A DNA stretch of 64,000 nt from Trissonchulus latispiculum (Eukaryota > Nematoda > Enoplea > Enoplida > Ironidae). The translations under genes were made by a program, and so were the position numbers. Each line of letters starts with the position of its first letter. Positions within the stretch are counted from its first letter, which is position 1. Where the stretch lies: NCBI GenBank assembly GCA_030248195.1, contig JASAND010027734.1, forward strand, positions 1 through 64,000, written 5' to 3'. Positions 22,830 through 34,229 of the stretch are shown here, piece after piece. Below the pieces are notes generated by a model. That model was not told the origin of the DNA. It searched no databases and was given only the letters and a program-made list of their open reading frames with translations.

Positions 22830-23690
22830 GCCGGGATATCAGAGTAGCAAAGAGCTTTATACATAGTTTTAAATCTTATAATCTGTACATTTACATGAGC
22901 TTACGAAACTAGTAAAATTAGCAAAAAATTAGCAAAAATTTTCTGACATGCTGACACCTAACTGGATGAATATGGACTAAAAATTGTGAACATAGATTTC
23001 TCAAAACTGAAGACTCGGCCAAAAGTTCTTCTTGTGCTACGATATGAAGGACGTAAGGGCCGAGGGAAGTTTTTGGATTTGACTTAGTTTAGGTTTTAAC
23101 GGCCGAGAAAATCGGCCAAATGTATGGTAACACGAAGTTTTCTTGCAACTCAATACGCTTTAGCCCAAACCAAGAAAAATGTCCCTCAGCAGAAGTACGA
23201 AGTTCGATTCTGCCAAAAATCTCCGGAATCCATCGAGTAGTTTTTGAGAAATTGATGTTCGAAACAAAATAATCGCAGTTTTGCCAAAATGGTTAATCGG
23301 CCAAATCTCTAGCCTAAAGCAATAAAGTCCGGCTAATAGGCATTCATAAAATTTGGACGCTGTATCGATTGAGTTTAAATAAGCCAACATTGTCCTTAAC
23401 ATGTGGCAGTAATTTTGAAAAAACTGATTTCCTCAAAAATGGCTATTTTTTGACACTCAAAACAGTTTTTGCTTATACTGACTTAACCACTGCTCAAAGG
23501 TTGTTAAAGCAAAAGTGCTCGTTTTCGTGTCCTCCTTCCAGCCCAGCCATAACAACCAATCCCGTGTCTTGTCTGTCCACTGGGAGCCTAAGGCCACAAA
23601 CCAAAACCTTATCTTTTGGCTTAAAAATACGGGACTGGTCCCAGAATGTTAATAGGTTATTTCGTGAGTTTTAGCCATTTACGTAAAGGA
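22830..23690 (-). repeat. Inverted copy of the 54.7-56.7 kb TTAA element, lacking the 1 kb insertion
   Basis: Read on the plus strand, this block matches the reverse complement of 54780-56690, e.g. GAGCTTTATACAT, TTTAAA.CTTATAATCTG, GAAACTAG.AAAATT and GGGACTGGTCCCAGAATGTT. At the point where the other copy carries its palindromic insertion this copy simply reads AATCTGTACATTTACATGAG. The terminal bases of the element are not recognisable here. Confidence 0.7.
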
Positions 23691-24517
23691 TTGGGTCAAA
23701 AATACCCGAAAGAAAACCAGCACAGAAGCCTAATATTAACCACACCTTGGAAACTTGACGGCTGTTCCCCCAGTTGAACGGCAAAGCGGAAAAAACGCGA
23801 GTTAGGACTGGGAGCGCGTATCGTTATATTTCTACAAAAAGTTTTAGTTTAATTAAAGAAAAGACCGACAATTAATAAATCAGTTAAATGGATCAACAAT
23901 TATGCAAATGAACAGGCAAGAGAGGCAGTCAGTCAACATACGGCAATATATAACCAATATAACAGTATATAGTTAATATATACAAAAGATAGAGTTAAGT
24001 TAAATTTAAATTAAGTTTTAACTTTAACGTTGCTTGTTTAAGACTTAAACAGAATGGAAATTTCAATTTCTATTTCCAAATTTTAAATTAATGATCGACA
24101 ATTTCTGTAAGCATTGAGGTTTTTTCATTCGAGTTTTTTCAACCAACTGTCCGAAATTACTACTAATTACAAAATTAAACACCCATTAAAACTATGCTAT
24201 ACAACGAAGCATACATACTCTTAAGTGCACACATTACACTCATGTACAATACAGAACAGTTCAGAAATATTAACTTGCACATACTGTTCTAAAAATTCCT
24301 TACTGTATTGCAAGATTTTACAAAAAATTTAAATTTAATGGAAACCTAGAAATAAATACATATCTTTAGGAAACTTTATCTGATTTTTGAAAGTTGTTGG
24401 TTATCTGTGGATTTGCTGAATTTGAAAAGATATACACAGCCTGGAGATACATAGTACCGACAAATCATAGATTTAAATCGATACAATAACAAATCAATAA
24501 TTTAATTTTCATGATGA
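23691..24517. other. Downstream flank of the EGF gene
   Basis: AT-rich, no gene seen. On the minus strand ATTAAA near 24500 follows the EGF stop codon and is the best polyadenylation candidate. Confidence 0.4.
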
Positions 24518-27500
24518 TCAGTATGGTCTTGCTTGTTGGTAGGGATCTCCATTCGATGTTGTCGGCATGCCGGCAGAAGTACCTGTCATCTGAAATAGAA
24601 AGAAAATGACAGAGACTAGCCTAGAACATCATTCGCTTTAGCATTTTACTAAAGCAATAATTGATTTATGATCAGTTCTGAGCACAACTGAGGTAAAATT
24701 TAAAACTGAAAGAATCCAGAAACAGCTAGCAAAAGATACATTTATTAATTTTGCAAAGATGTAAAGAAAAGTGCCCAGGGCAGGGATCGAACCGAACTCG
24801 ACTTGGTTGATTTACCAGATTACATTAATAGTCTACATAGTCATCCATTTACACGCAGACTAATTAGTATAGAATGAAAGAAAGTTGCACACCACCGCTG
24901 GTTGCCAAAGACTGGTTTATTACACTGATTTCAACCTTTCGGAGTTCATGCGAATTACTGCTCTTTCACCAACCTGTGCAGCATACTGCTCATAGGAGAC
25001 GCGAGGTATGGACCAGGCTGAAGTCCCACCTCCTGCAGACCCGTAGGGATATGGATGACCCCCTCCTCCGCCGCTCACAGAAAGCGTACTGGACGGTCCC
25101 CCTTTAGAACCTCCCACAGGGGGCATATAATAACCGCCCATCATGCCATACTTCTCACGCTGTCGCTGTTTCCTAAAGTAATTGATGGAAAATGGATGGA
25201 AAATAATGTGAAGATAACAGTCAACTAATAGGAGTGTTTGAATTAAAATTCTAAATTTAAATTAGAAGAATTTAAAACATTTACAGTTCGCCTGCCTCGC
25301 TAAAACAAATCTAATCACTTTCAATGTGTTGTCTTGACAGTGCCAATTTTGTAACCTTCATGCTAAACCTGGCAGAAGTTACATTGAGTTTTGCTGGAAA
25401 ACAATTTCTGATTATGCTAACCGTCTTCGAAGACAGACAACCAACAGAACGACAATAAGCACCAGCCAGATGCCGCACAAAACGGCAGGGATTACTATCA
25501 CCAGCACTAAAATAAAAGCATTATGTTAAGCCGTAGACTTAGCTTACAGTAAATAGCACTGTAGAAAAGTTCTAATGACGGTAGCTGTTATTGTTTAGTT
25601 AAACCGCACTTTTATTGGTCAGAACCTTAACTAAGACTGATACTGCGCAACGGCATAGACTATTAACAGCTTCGAGGGCAAGAAAGGTCCAAAGATTTTC
25701 AAAATTTCAACGTCCTAGCAGAACATTACTTTAACTGCATTTTAATTTGAAGAATTTAATTTTAAAATGCAATACATAACTTCAATTATTTAAAGAACAT
25801 TGGCTAAAACATTTTAATTATACAAAAACCCCTTTCTTACACGATGAGGACGAGGAAGCAGATCTAGAATGAATGGGCGGTCTGGTCTCCTCTGAATAAA
25901 AAAATTAAATTTTATTTAATTAGATTAAATTAGATTTAATTAAATTATAAATTTTATAGATAAATAAAAATAAATAAACAATTAAATAGAAATATTATGA
26001 TCTGTTAATCTATCATGAGAACTTCTACTAATATATAGTGGCATTACTATTAATAGTGATAATTTTATTTATTTTTATATACATTTATTCATTATTTATT
26101 TATTAATCATTATTAATTTATTAATTATTATTAATCAACATGCGCCCTTAATGGTTCGCACCTTGTGATCGCCCAACGGCACTGGACTGGCCAGGATCAA
26201 TTGAATTCTGGATTCGATTATCGATTAAGTCTGGCGGGTTTGGCGCCGAGGTTGATGGCTCGGCCGGCTGGAAATGGCCTAAACAAACAAAGACATTATA
26301 AAAGCGTAAACATAAATAAAAACAAAATACATTAACAGACAAATATAACACAGAACATGCAGAAACGCAGTCCAGTAATGACTACCATATCATTATGTTT
26401 ATGTCAATGTGCCAATTTTATTTTAATAACTTAATTTATGCCATTTTATTATTTATATATATTATATATATATATATATATATGGATATAAATATAGATA
26501 TATATGTTATTACTATACCATGTATTATATTGTTGTCATCAATTTGCTCAGTTGGATATTCATAATTGTTGTGGTCGATTGGAAAGATGGTAGGCTGGTT
26601 TGGAATCAGAACCGGAACCGTAACCGGGCGGGGTGGTGGTCTTCCACCCAAAGATGTACCAAAATTCGTGGTGGAGGAAACTTCAAATATCGGTGCTTCC
26701 ACTAAAGAAACTAGTTCAAACATAGAATGGATTTTTCCAAAATTGGCTAATAGATAGCTAACTGTGATCAGCTTGCTACTGCATAAGTAAGAATACATGA
26801 TGATAAGAGTGTGACAGCTGGCAGGCGTTTTGTTATCAGCTCGAGAGCTATGCTCTGCGCCCTAACGATCCACTCCCTCCCGAATTGTGTATTTTCATTT
26901 CAAGCTAATTCTCCCGCTTTCGGCTATCGTAGCGGTCTAAGACTGGAAACAGACACAAATTAGACGCACGCAGGCATTGTGTTTTCAAGCTTTAATTCGT
27001 ACATAAGGTACATATAGATCGACAGAACATACGCAAATGTGTGCTGGGCACCCATTTGTGGAGTAGGTCACTACGTACGCAATTAATTGGGAGCTGTAGC
27101 ACTCTTGAGATAACTGAATAGCTTGACCAGAACAAATACCTTCATGCAGCGTGGTTCTGGTCAGTTCAGTGATCGGAGTGGGCGGTCTGGTTGGCGGCGC
27201 CAGGATCAGGGGAGTGCAGGTGCGACCGTCACCAGTGAATCCTTGGGCGCAGACGCAGACGGCCTCAGAGCCATCTGGCTTGGCGACACACTCCGCCTGC
27301 GGGGCACAGATCAGACCGGAGCCAACGCAGAAATCGATCGCTACAAAACACCAGCACCAAATTCTAGTGAGGCAGTCTAAGCAGTTACAGCAATTTTTGG
27401 ATAGGTAACAGCATCTAGTTTTTGAATTGAAGCTTCTTTGTACAAATGCTAAATGCATGCAAATTTCAGCGATAACTACGGTGTTTCAAAACAGTTTGCT

Positions 27501-28279
27501 ATCAAATCACAAAATGATGGCAAGTTAAGCATGGTTGTGGATGTCAGTAGCGTTGTGATGATCATGCTAGCTGTTGTGCAACAGGTACTTCGCTGGAGGG
27601 AAATTTTCGTTCTGCGTTACTTGACGAGATGTCGAATCGGGAATCATTTGTTCAAAAAAATGACTCGCTGTAATCGGCATAAATTCAATTTAAAATTTAA
27701 GAGACAAATTTATTTAAACTACCGCCACTTTCCTGACAGTTGACGTTCCTCTAAATGCACATAAAAATATGGTTGAGCCCTCTGACAGCATGCATTCTTC
27801 CTGCGCTATATTAATGGAGGCTCATGTCAAGTCTAGAACCTGAAAAAATAAGCCCTAGCACCCATTTCACATCCCTCATGGGCAATTTACCGAGATTCTC
27901 AAGGGGTGGCCGCCCATCAGGAGGAGCTACATATCACAGAACCGCCATTACGGTGGACATAATGGAGGTCCTGAAAGCATTGTAGAATACCTCGGGTAAT
28001 TGCAATGGCAATTATTTTGTGTCAGCTTCCCCCGTCCCTCAAATGTGCATACGTTCCAAGCTGGCACTACCCCTAACCAGAGCACCGACTGGGGTGTGGT
28101 GGCTCAAAAAATCATGGTTAAAACAGGGAAGCTCTCAAAGCGTTACTCATTCTTACGAGTGCAGTCGACCCCGTCTCCGGTCCAGCCGGGTCCACATACA
28201 CAGCCATAGGAGCCAGGATAATTGGTGCAGACGGCTGCAGAATGGCATCGTGCCAAGTCCGCTCTGCACTCATCGATAT
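24518..28279 (-). CDS. EGF-domain single-pass membrane protein, last eight exons (5' end not found)
   Basis: Eight exons join in frame on the minus strand: 28279-28157, 27340-27140, 26701-26519, 26278-26162, 25891-25841, 25506-25422, 25172-24974 and 24589-24518 (stop TGA). All but the last two introns are phase 1. Exon 1 is a complete calcium-binding EGF module (DIDEC start, six Cys, NYPGSYGC). Exon 2 is a second six-Cys EGF ending GFTGDGRTC. Exons 3-5 form a Pro/Ser/Thr/Asn-rich stalk. Exon 6 encodes one strongly hydrophobic helix (VLCGIWLVLIVVLLVVCLRR) with a basic stop-transfer end. Exons 7-8 give a Gly/Tyr-rich cytoplasmic tail (YGMMGGYYMPP; SYEQYAAQ; final QQARPY). The protein would face the extracellular space with its EGF modules and could mediate adhesion or matrix binding. 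The first visible exon opens in phase 1, so more exons lie upstream; none was recognised up to 28.6 kb. Family identity beyond this architecture is unknown. Confidence 0.82.
24771..24850 (-). repeat. tRNA-derived relic in the last EGF intron
   Basis: Minus strand has B box GGTTCGATCCC and a weak A box (TGGATGACTATGTAGAC). Confidence 0.35.
26453..26485. repeat. (TA)n microsatellite
   Basis: Short TA-rich tract in an EGF-gene intron. Confidence 0.8.
26788..27000. mobile_element. Single end of the GAGTACATAAT element family
   Basis: Reads AAGAATACATGATGATAAGA, then GTGTGACAGCTGGCA, matching the ends of the elements at 6948 and 43492, and continues with GAAACAGACACAAATTAG as at 7090. The opposite arm is missing. 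It lies between EGF exons 2 and 3. Confidence 0.5.
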
Positions 28280-28582
28280 CTGAAACAACATGGAAGAATA
28301 ATGGCTGATAATTAATTAATGCTAAACATGACTGTTAGTGAACGTTAACTATGTGATACAACTTTTGTTTATCGCAGGTTACATGGCCATGAATGGCAAT
28401 TTCAGCACATTGGATCTACTTTTAAACCTGTTCAATGTTGAGGCAATTCTACCAAACTGGATCTACACTAATTTGTGGAAAAAGTGCAGGCGACAGCAAC
28501 AACATTCATGCAGCACGAAAGCAGAAAGCAGCACGAAATAGTAAATAGTTTGATAAGCATGCTACAGAAGTGCGATTGGCGG
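28280..28582. other. Gap between EGF exons and the foldback
   Basis: No further EGF exon was found here on the minus strand. A plus-strand 67-codon frame after an acceptor-like TTATCGCAG is not recognisable. Confidence 0.35.
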
Positions 28583-29064
28583 TAGTAGTATATGTAAGAT
28601 CAATTGGGAGCTGTTTTGAGCCTATTTTTGGCTTCACTTTTGGCTTGCTTGGAGGCTCTTATGGAGAAGGTGGTTGCCATGGTAACGGTCAGTGGGAGAC
28701 TTCTGCTAATCATATGAAATGCATAGGAAATGATAGCCTCCTGTTATAACGCTAACTTTTGTTCTATAGGGATGCTGTCAACTATAAGAAACTTTTCTGA
28801 GGCTGCCAAACTTTTTCAAAACTTTTTCCAAACTTTTTAACCACCATATCCTCAACACAGGGAGGCAACCAAACTTAACTCAAACTTTCCTATGGTTGTC
28901 AACTGTCTTCTACCAAACTTTTCAAACTTCTTTAAACTTTCTCAACACTTTTCCCAAACTTTCAAACTTCTTTAAACTTTCTCAAAACTTTTCCCAAACT
29001 TTTCCAAACTTTTCCCAAACTTTACCACACCAACGGGAGGTTCCTAGTCAGAGGCTTTATTTTC

Positions 29065-30150
29065 GGGAGGCTCCAATTTGATCATATATTTATTACGTCC
29101 CTCACTAATATTTTCTGTAATAGGAACTAACTGGGAGGCTCCAATTTAATCATATAATTACATAAAGGTCTTAAAGGATCTCACCTGGAACCTCAACAAT
29201 TTCTAGGAGGCTCTTACATAATCATATATCTTGTACATACAGGCATTTTTCAAGGTTGACTTTCACTTGAATAATTTCTGGGAGGCTCTAATATAATCAT
29301 AGAAGCAATCTCGCGTGAGGCTCTTAAATAATCATATGCATATGCTTTCCAAATTTTCTAAAATGGTACGGAGGCTCTTAAATAATCATATATTTTGTAC
29401 ATAAGCTTTTTGTCAAATAATTTTCTAAAATGGTACGGAGGCTCTTAAATAATCATACATTTAGTACGTACAAGCTTTTGAATTTCACCTGAATATTTTG
29501 GGAGGCTCTAATATAATCATTGAGGCAATCTCCTGGTGGGAGGCTCTAATATAATCATATATTTAACATGTGAGGCAACTTTTGTCGAACTATCTAAACT
29601 TCTTCTAAACTTTTCAAACTTGTTTCTCAAACTTTTCTCAACTTTTTTCAAACATGTCCTAAACTTTTGTAAACTTTTTGAACCTACTTCTAAACTTTTT
29701 GCTAACTTTTGCTAACTTTCTAAACTTTTAAAACTTTTTTCAAACTTGTCATAAACTTTTTCCTAGCTTCTAAAACTTTTTTAAAACTTTTCCAAAACTT
29801 TTCTCAACTTTTAAACCAACTTCCAAACTTTTGTAAACTTTTATCAAACTTTTCTAGACTTTCAAAACTTTTCCAAACTTTTTTGCAAACTTTCACCCAA
29901 CTTTTCACGCCTCACCCGTCTAGGAGGCTCTGAAATAATCATACTATTATCACTAGCTTTCATGCTGGAGGGTTTTCTAGCTGGGAGGCTCTCAAATAAT
30001 CATAACAGTATTAGCTGAGGCTTTCCTGCTGGGAGGCTCTCAAATAATCATATGTAATACACTACTAGCTTTCTTGCTGAGGTTCTTCAAGGAGACATAG
30101 CTAGGTTTCCATAGCAACCACCTAGCAGGGAGGCTCCTAAATAATCATGT
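29065..30150 (+). repeat. Array of GGAGGCTCT..AATAATCAT units, left arm
   Basis: About 13 copies of a 20-base motif, consensus GGAGGCTCTTAAATAATCAT, often followed by ATA, lie at irregular spacing (about 40-100 bases, with one gap of roughly 385 bases) separated by AAACTTTT runs (29590-29905). The same motif is inverted in the right arm. Confidence 0.85.
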
Positions 30151-30959
30151 AACATTACAGGCTAACGTCAAGAGGCAACCAGTGTTTTCTGGAATTTTGC
30201 CAAATGACAGGTGTGTAATAAATCACTGAAGATTTTGGGGCAAGAATTACGTAAGATAGGAACAAGTCAGCTGAAACATTTTAGTAGCTAAGTGGAAAGA
30301 AGATGTATAATTTCACTGCGGCAACGAATGAACTTAATCGGTTTTCTAATTAGTTAGTAGCAATTAATTAAATTTGGCTATAATTGTGAATAGTTTGGTA
30401 ACATTACATGTGTAATGATAATTTTGGAACAAGAATTATGTAAGATTGGGATGAGCTATCTGAAATATTTTTCTGCCTACGTATAAAGCACATGTAAGAT
30501 TTCACTGCGGCACAAAATGGTACTAATTGGTTTACTAATTAATCAGCGATAATTAGTTAAAGTTGGCTGTAAAAATTTGGGTGAAAATTGCTGGAAAATA
30601 AACATTGATATTGCTGTTTTCTATGAGTGTGTGTGTGTGTGTTGTTATCTACTCATACTGTTGTTTCTGGCTTTCTGGCTGTTTCCTTTCACGTAGTTTA
30701 TGAAACCTGATTCAAGAATGCTGCAAACTTATCACATATAAAATGTTTTCGGCACTGAAGTTATACTTTTGATCAGAACTTACCATAACTTCATTCCTTG
30801 ATCAGCACAATGGCAACACTGAATGGTAAGTGACATGGTTTAACTTTTGATAATGATGATGATTTCAGCAGATATTTTCCAGTTTTAATTTCATTAAATA
30901 TTCATTATATATGTGATTCTTGTTGTTTCAGATTCAAGAAAAGAAGAGAAGAAAAAAGG

Positions 30960-31038
30960 AGGGGGGAGGGAGGAAGAAGGAGAGGGAAAGGGGGGGGGGG
31001 GGCGCGGGGGGGAGGGGGGGGGGGGGGGGGGGGGGGGG
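30960..31038 (+). repeat. G tract in foldback centre
   Basis: Nearly pure G with few interruptions over about 80 bases, able to form G-quadruplexes. Its exact length may be an assembly approximation. Confidence 0.85.
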
Positions 31039-31070
31039 ACGAGAGAAGTTCGAATGCTTGGTTTGTTCAT

Positions 31071-31099
<29 letters not shown>
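31071..31099. repeat. (CA)n microsatellite
   Basis: CA repeats that pair in inverted orientation with the GT repeat at about 30628, marking the inner end of the arms. Confidence 0.9.
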
Positions 31100-31103
<4 letters not shown>

Positions 31104-31579
31104 GCATAGAAAACAGCAATTTCAATGTTCATCTTCGGGCAATTTTCACCCAAATTTTTACAGCTAACTTTAACTAATTATCGCTGATTAATTAGTAAAC
31201 CAATTAGTACCATTTTGTGTCGCAGTGAAATCTTACATGTGCTTTATACGTAGGCAGAAAAATATTTCAGATAGCTCATCCCAATCTTACATAATTCTTG
31301 TTCCAAAATTATCATTACACATGTATTGTCACCAAACTATTCACAATTATAGCCAAATTTAATTAATTGCTACTAACTAGTTAGAAAACCGATTAAGTTC
31401 ATTCGTTGCCGCAGTGAAATTATACATCTTCTTTCCACTTAGCTACTAAAATGTTTCAGCTGGCTTGTTCCTATCTTACGTAATTCTTGTCCCAAAATCT
31501 TCAGTGATTTATTACACACCTGTCATTTGGCAAAATTCCAGAAAATACTGGTTGCCTCTTGACGTTAGCCTGTAATGTT

Positions 31580-32480
31580 ATTCATATGATTATTTCAGAG
31601 CCTCCCTGCTAGATGGTTGCCATGGAAACCTAGCTATGTCTCCTTGAAGAACCTCAGTGTGAAAGCTAGTAGTGTATTACATATGATTATTTGAGAGCCT
31701 CCCAGCAGGAAAGCCTCAGTTACTAATAGTATGATTATTTAAGAGCCTCCCAGAAATTGGTGAGGTGTGAAGTGTTGGGTGAAAGTTTGCAAAAAGTTTA
31801 GAAGCAGTTTATGAAAGTTTAGAAAAGTTTAGAAAAGTTTGATAAAAGTTTGCAAAAAGTTTGGAAGTAGGTTTAAAAGTTGAGAAAAGTTTTAAAAAAG
31901 TTTTAGAAGCTAGAAAAAAGTTTACACCAAGTTTGAAAAAAGTTTTAAAAGTTAACAAAAAAGTTTAGAAGTAGTTTCAAAAAGTTTACAAAAGTTTAGG
32001 AAATGTTTGAGAAAAGTTGAGAAAAGTTTGAGAAACAAGTTTGAAAAGTTTTAGAAGAAGTTTAGAAAGTTCGACAAAAGTTGCCTCCCATGTTAAATAT
32101 ATGATTATATTAGAGCCTCCCACCAGGAGATTGCCTCAATGATTATATTAGAGCCTCCCACCAGGAGATTGCCTCAATGATTATATTAGAGCCTCCCAAA
32201 ATTATTCAAGTGAAATTCAAAATGCTTGTACGTACAAAATATATGATTATTTCAAAGCCTCCCTGAAACTCCAGTTTAGAAAATTATCTGAGAGAAAGCT
32301 TATGTACAAAATATATGATTATTTAAGAGCCTCCTAGAAATTGTTGAGGTTCCAGGTGAGATCCTTTAAGACCTTTATGTAATTATATGATTAAATTGGA
32401 ACCTCCCAGTGAGTTCCTATTACAGAAAATATTAGTGAGGGACGTAATAAATATATGATCAAATTGGAGCCTCCCGAAAA
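31580..32480 (-). repeat. Array of the same 20-base unit, right arm (inverted)
   Basis: About 10 copies of ATGATTATTTAAGAGCCTCC or close variants, the reverse complement of the left-arm unit. The copy number differs from the left arm (about 13), so units have been gained or lost since the arms arose. Confidence 0.85.
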
Positions 32481-32957
32481 TAAAGCCTCTGACTAGGAAC
32501 CTCCCGTTGGTGTGGTAAAGTTTGGGAAAAGTTTGGAAAAGTTTGGGAAAAGTTTTGAGAAAGTTTAAAGAAGTTTGAAAGTTTGGGAAAAGTGTTGAGA
32601 AAGTTTAAAGAAGTTTGAAAAGTTTGGTAGAAGACAGTTGATAACCATAGGAAAGTTTGAGTAAAGTTTGGTTGCCTCCCTGTGTTGAGGATATGGTGGT
32701 GAAAAAGTTTGGAAAAAGTTTTGAAAAAGTTTGGCAGCCTCAGAAAAGTTTCTTATAGTTGACAGCCTCCCTATAGAACAAAAGTTAGCGTTATAACAGG
32801 AGGCTATCATTTCCTATGCATTTCATATGATTAGCAGAAGTCTCCCACTGACCGTTACCATGGCAACCACCTTCTCCATAAGAGCCTCCAAGCAAGCCAA
32901 AAGTGAAGCCAAAAATGGGCTCAAAAGTGGTCCCAATTGATCTTACATATACTACTG

Positions 32958-33185
32958 TCTTCCAACTATCTCCAGTAGCTTGAACCAGGAACTGGTTCAA
33001 TTTTGAACCAGTTGAACCAGGTCTGGCCAGCCATGGGTCGGATCACCAAAGTAACACCACCAGTGAATTCCTAATGCCCAATAACCTTTGTATGCAAAAT
33101 TTCAGCCTTCTAGCTATCTCCAGTAGGCTGAACCAGGAAATGGTTCAACTTTGAACCAGTTGAACCTGATGAACCAGGTGAGATA
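32958..33185. repeat. Imperfect direct repeat with GAACCAG/GGTTCA motifs
   Basis: Two blocks starting CTATCTCCAGTAG (about 32966 and 33113), each followed by TGAACCAGGAAMTGGTTCAA and TTGAACCAGTTGAACC. The second copy begins about 147 bases after the first. The palindromic GAACCAG/CTGGTTC motifs look like a MITE sub-terminal region, but the opposite end was not found. Confidence 0.55.
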
Positions 33186-33747
33186 CGGTGTCGGCACTAT
33201 GCTCATCGTGTTCAGCGACCCCGATTTACTATATATGGGTACCACCCCGAGGCCGAAAAACGCTGTTTTTGCCCGTTTTTAGACTATTTTCAAATTTTCG
33301 GACTTAGAAATTTTTCAGCTTGAAGGTGTCCAAAAACGCTATTTTTTCCATTTTTGACCATCTATAAAAATCGAACCAGATCGAAATTCGGGAAAAAAAC
33401 ATAAACTTGCTAAGTACCATTGCCTAGATAATCAAAAAATAGTATAGAAAAATTTTTCCTATGGGCCGTTTGAAAAATCGAGTTAACAGAAAAATGGAAA
33501 AAATCATGCTGAATACAGAGAAAAAAAACCCCACTTTCAAACCCGTAAGAGAAAGTTGATTTTTTCAAAGTTCATTTTTTCCGGGCAAGTTTGGTATCAT
33601 TCGAATGCTCCTGGCCTGGAGATTTCAAAAATGTAAATATTAGCTCTTAATTCCTTCCCGTTAATTAGTTATGCCTAATTAGCGCTTTTCAAAATCCGCA
33701 AAGTGCCTTTATAGCTCATATTATGGGGGGGCTCTCCGAGCTCCCCC

Positions 33748-34108
33748 ATGATAAGAGTATGCCACTAGGCTAACTCTATGTTATCAGAGCAAAAACTATG
33801 CTCTGTTCGCTAATGCCCCCCCCCGCAAATCAGACCCTAGTGACCCCCCCGCAAATCAGTACCTAGTCGAAACGGGGGTACGCTCACTCGCTCTATGTTT
33901 ATGTGCTTAAGCTCAAAAACAAGCAGTGCGTGCGCGAATTTTGTGCCTGCTTTGAGCTTTAGAACACAAACATAGCGCACAAAATTCTTTGAAGTGAAGA
34001 GTCTAATTTGCGGGTGGGGGGGGTGGGCCGTTAGCGAGCAGAGCATAGGTTTTGCTCTGATAACATAGAGCTTGCCTAGTGGCATACTCTTATTATTATG
34101 TACTCTTG
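33748..34108. mobile_element. MITE with 75-base terminal inverted repeats, GAGTACATAAT family
   Basis: Left ATGATAAGAGTATGCCACTA and the complement of 34020-34100 pair over about 75 bases, including CTCTATGTTATCAGAGCAAA and CTATGCTCTG. The right end continues to CAAGAGTACATAATAATAAG (rc), the family terminus. The core has CCGCAAATCAG and a C/G-rich tract and no coding sequence. Confidence 0.75.
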
Positions 34109-34229
34109 GTAGTACTTAAAGCCTGTAAGATCAGGGTTCCACTGCATGCGACAAAATTCCAGCATGATCCGGACTGGCCAAGTGTCTCGGCTTTTAGGCG
34201 AGAACGAGACTCCGAGAATTTTGGCTTAA

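Larger units (their letters stand above)
28583..32957. mobile_element. 4.4 kb giant foldback element
   Basis: The outer ends AGTAGTATATGTAAGATCAA (left, about 28585) and its complement (right, about 32955) start two arms of nearly 2 kb that are inverted copies, with long stretches identical and a few indels. The arms meet around CA/GT repeats (30628, 31071) and a 430-bp centre with a G tract. No coding sequence exists; open frames are translations of AAACTTTT and poly-G repeats. Each arm has three layers: a unique outer block, runs of AAACTTTT, and an array of about 10-13 copies of GGAGGCTCTTAAATAATCAT-like units. No clear target duplication was found. It resembles foldback/Galileo-type elements in architecture only. 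Confidence 0.8.

Noticed and set aside
27880..28010. Possible extra exon between the two EGF exons
   Set aside because: The minus strand has stops in the needed frame, and exons 28157-28279 and 27140-27340 join correctly without it.
28338..28541. Plus-strand 67-codon frame after an acceptor-like site
   Set aside because: No recognisable domain, no partner exon, and it lies beside the foldback on the strand opposite to the EGF gene.
29065..30150. Regular repeats resembling a CRISPR array
   Set aside because: Spacing is irregular, spacers are low-complexity and related to each other, the array is mirrored in an inverted arm, and the genome is animal.
30894..31177. Open frames rich in Gly, Pro or His/Thr
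   Set aside because: They are translations of the G tract and CA repeat.
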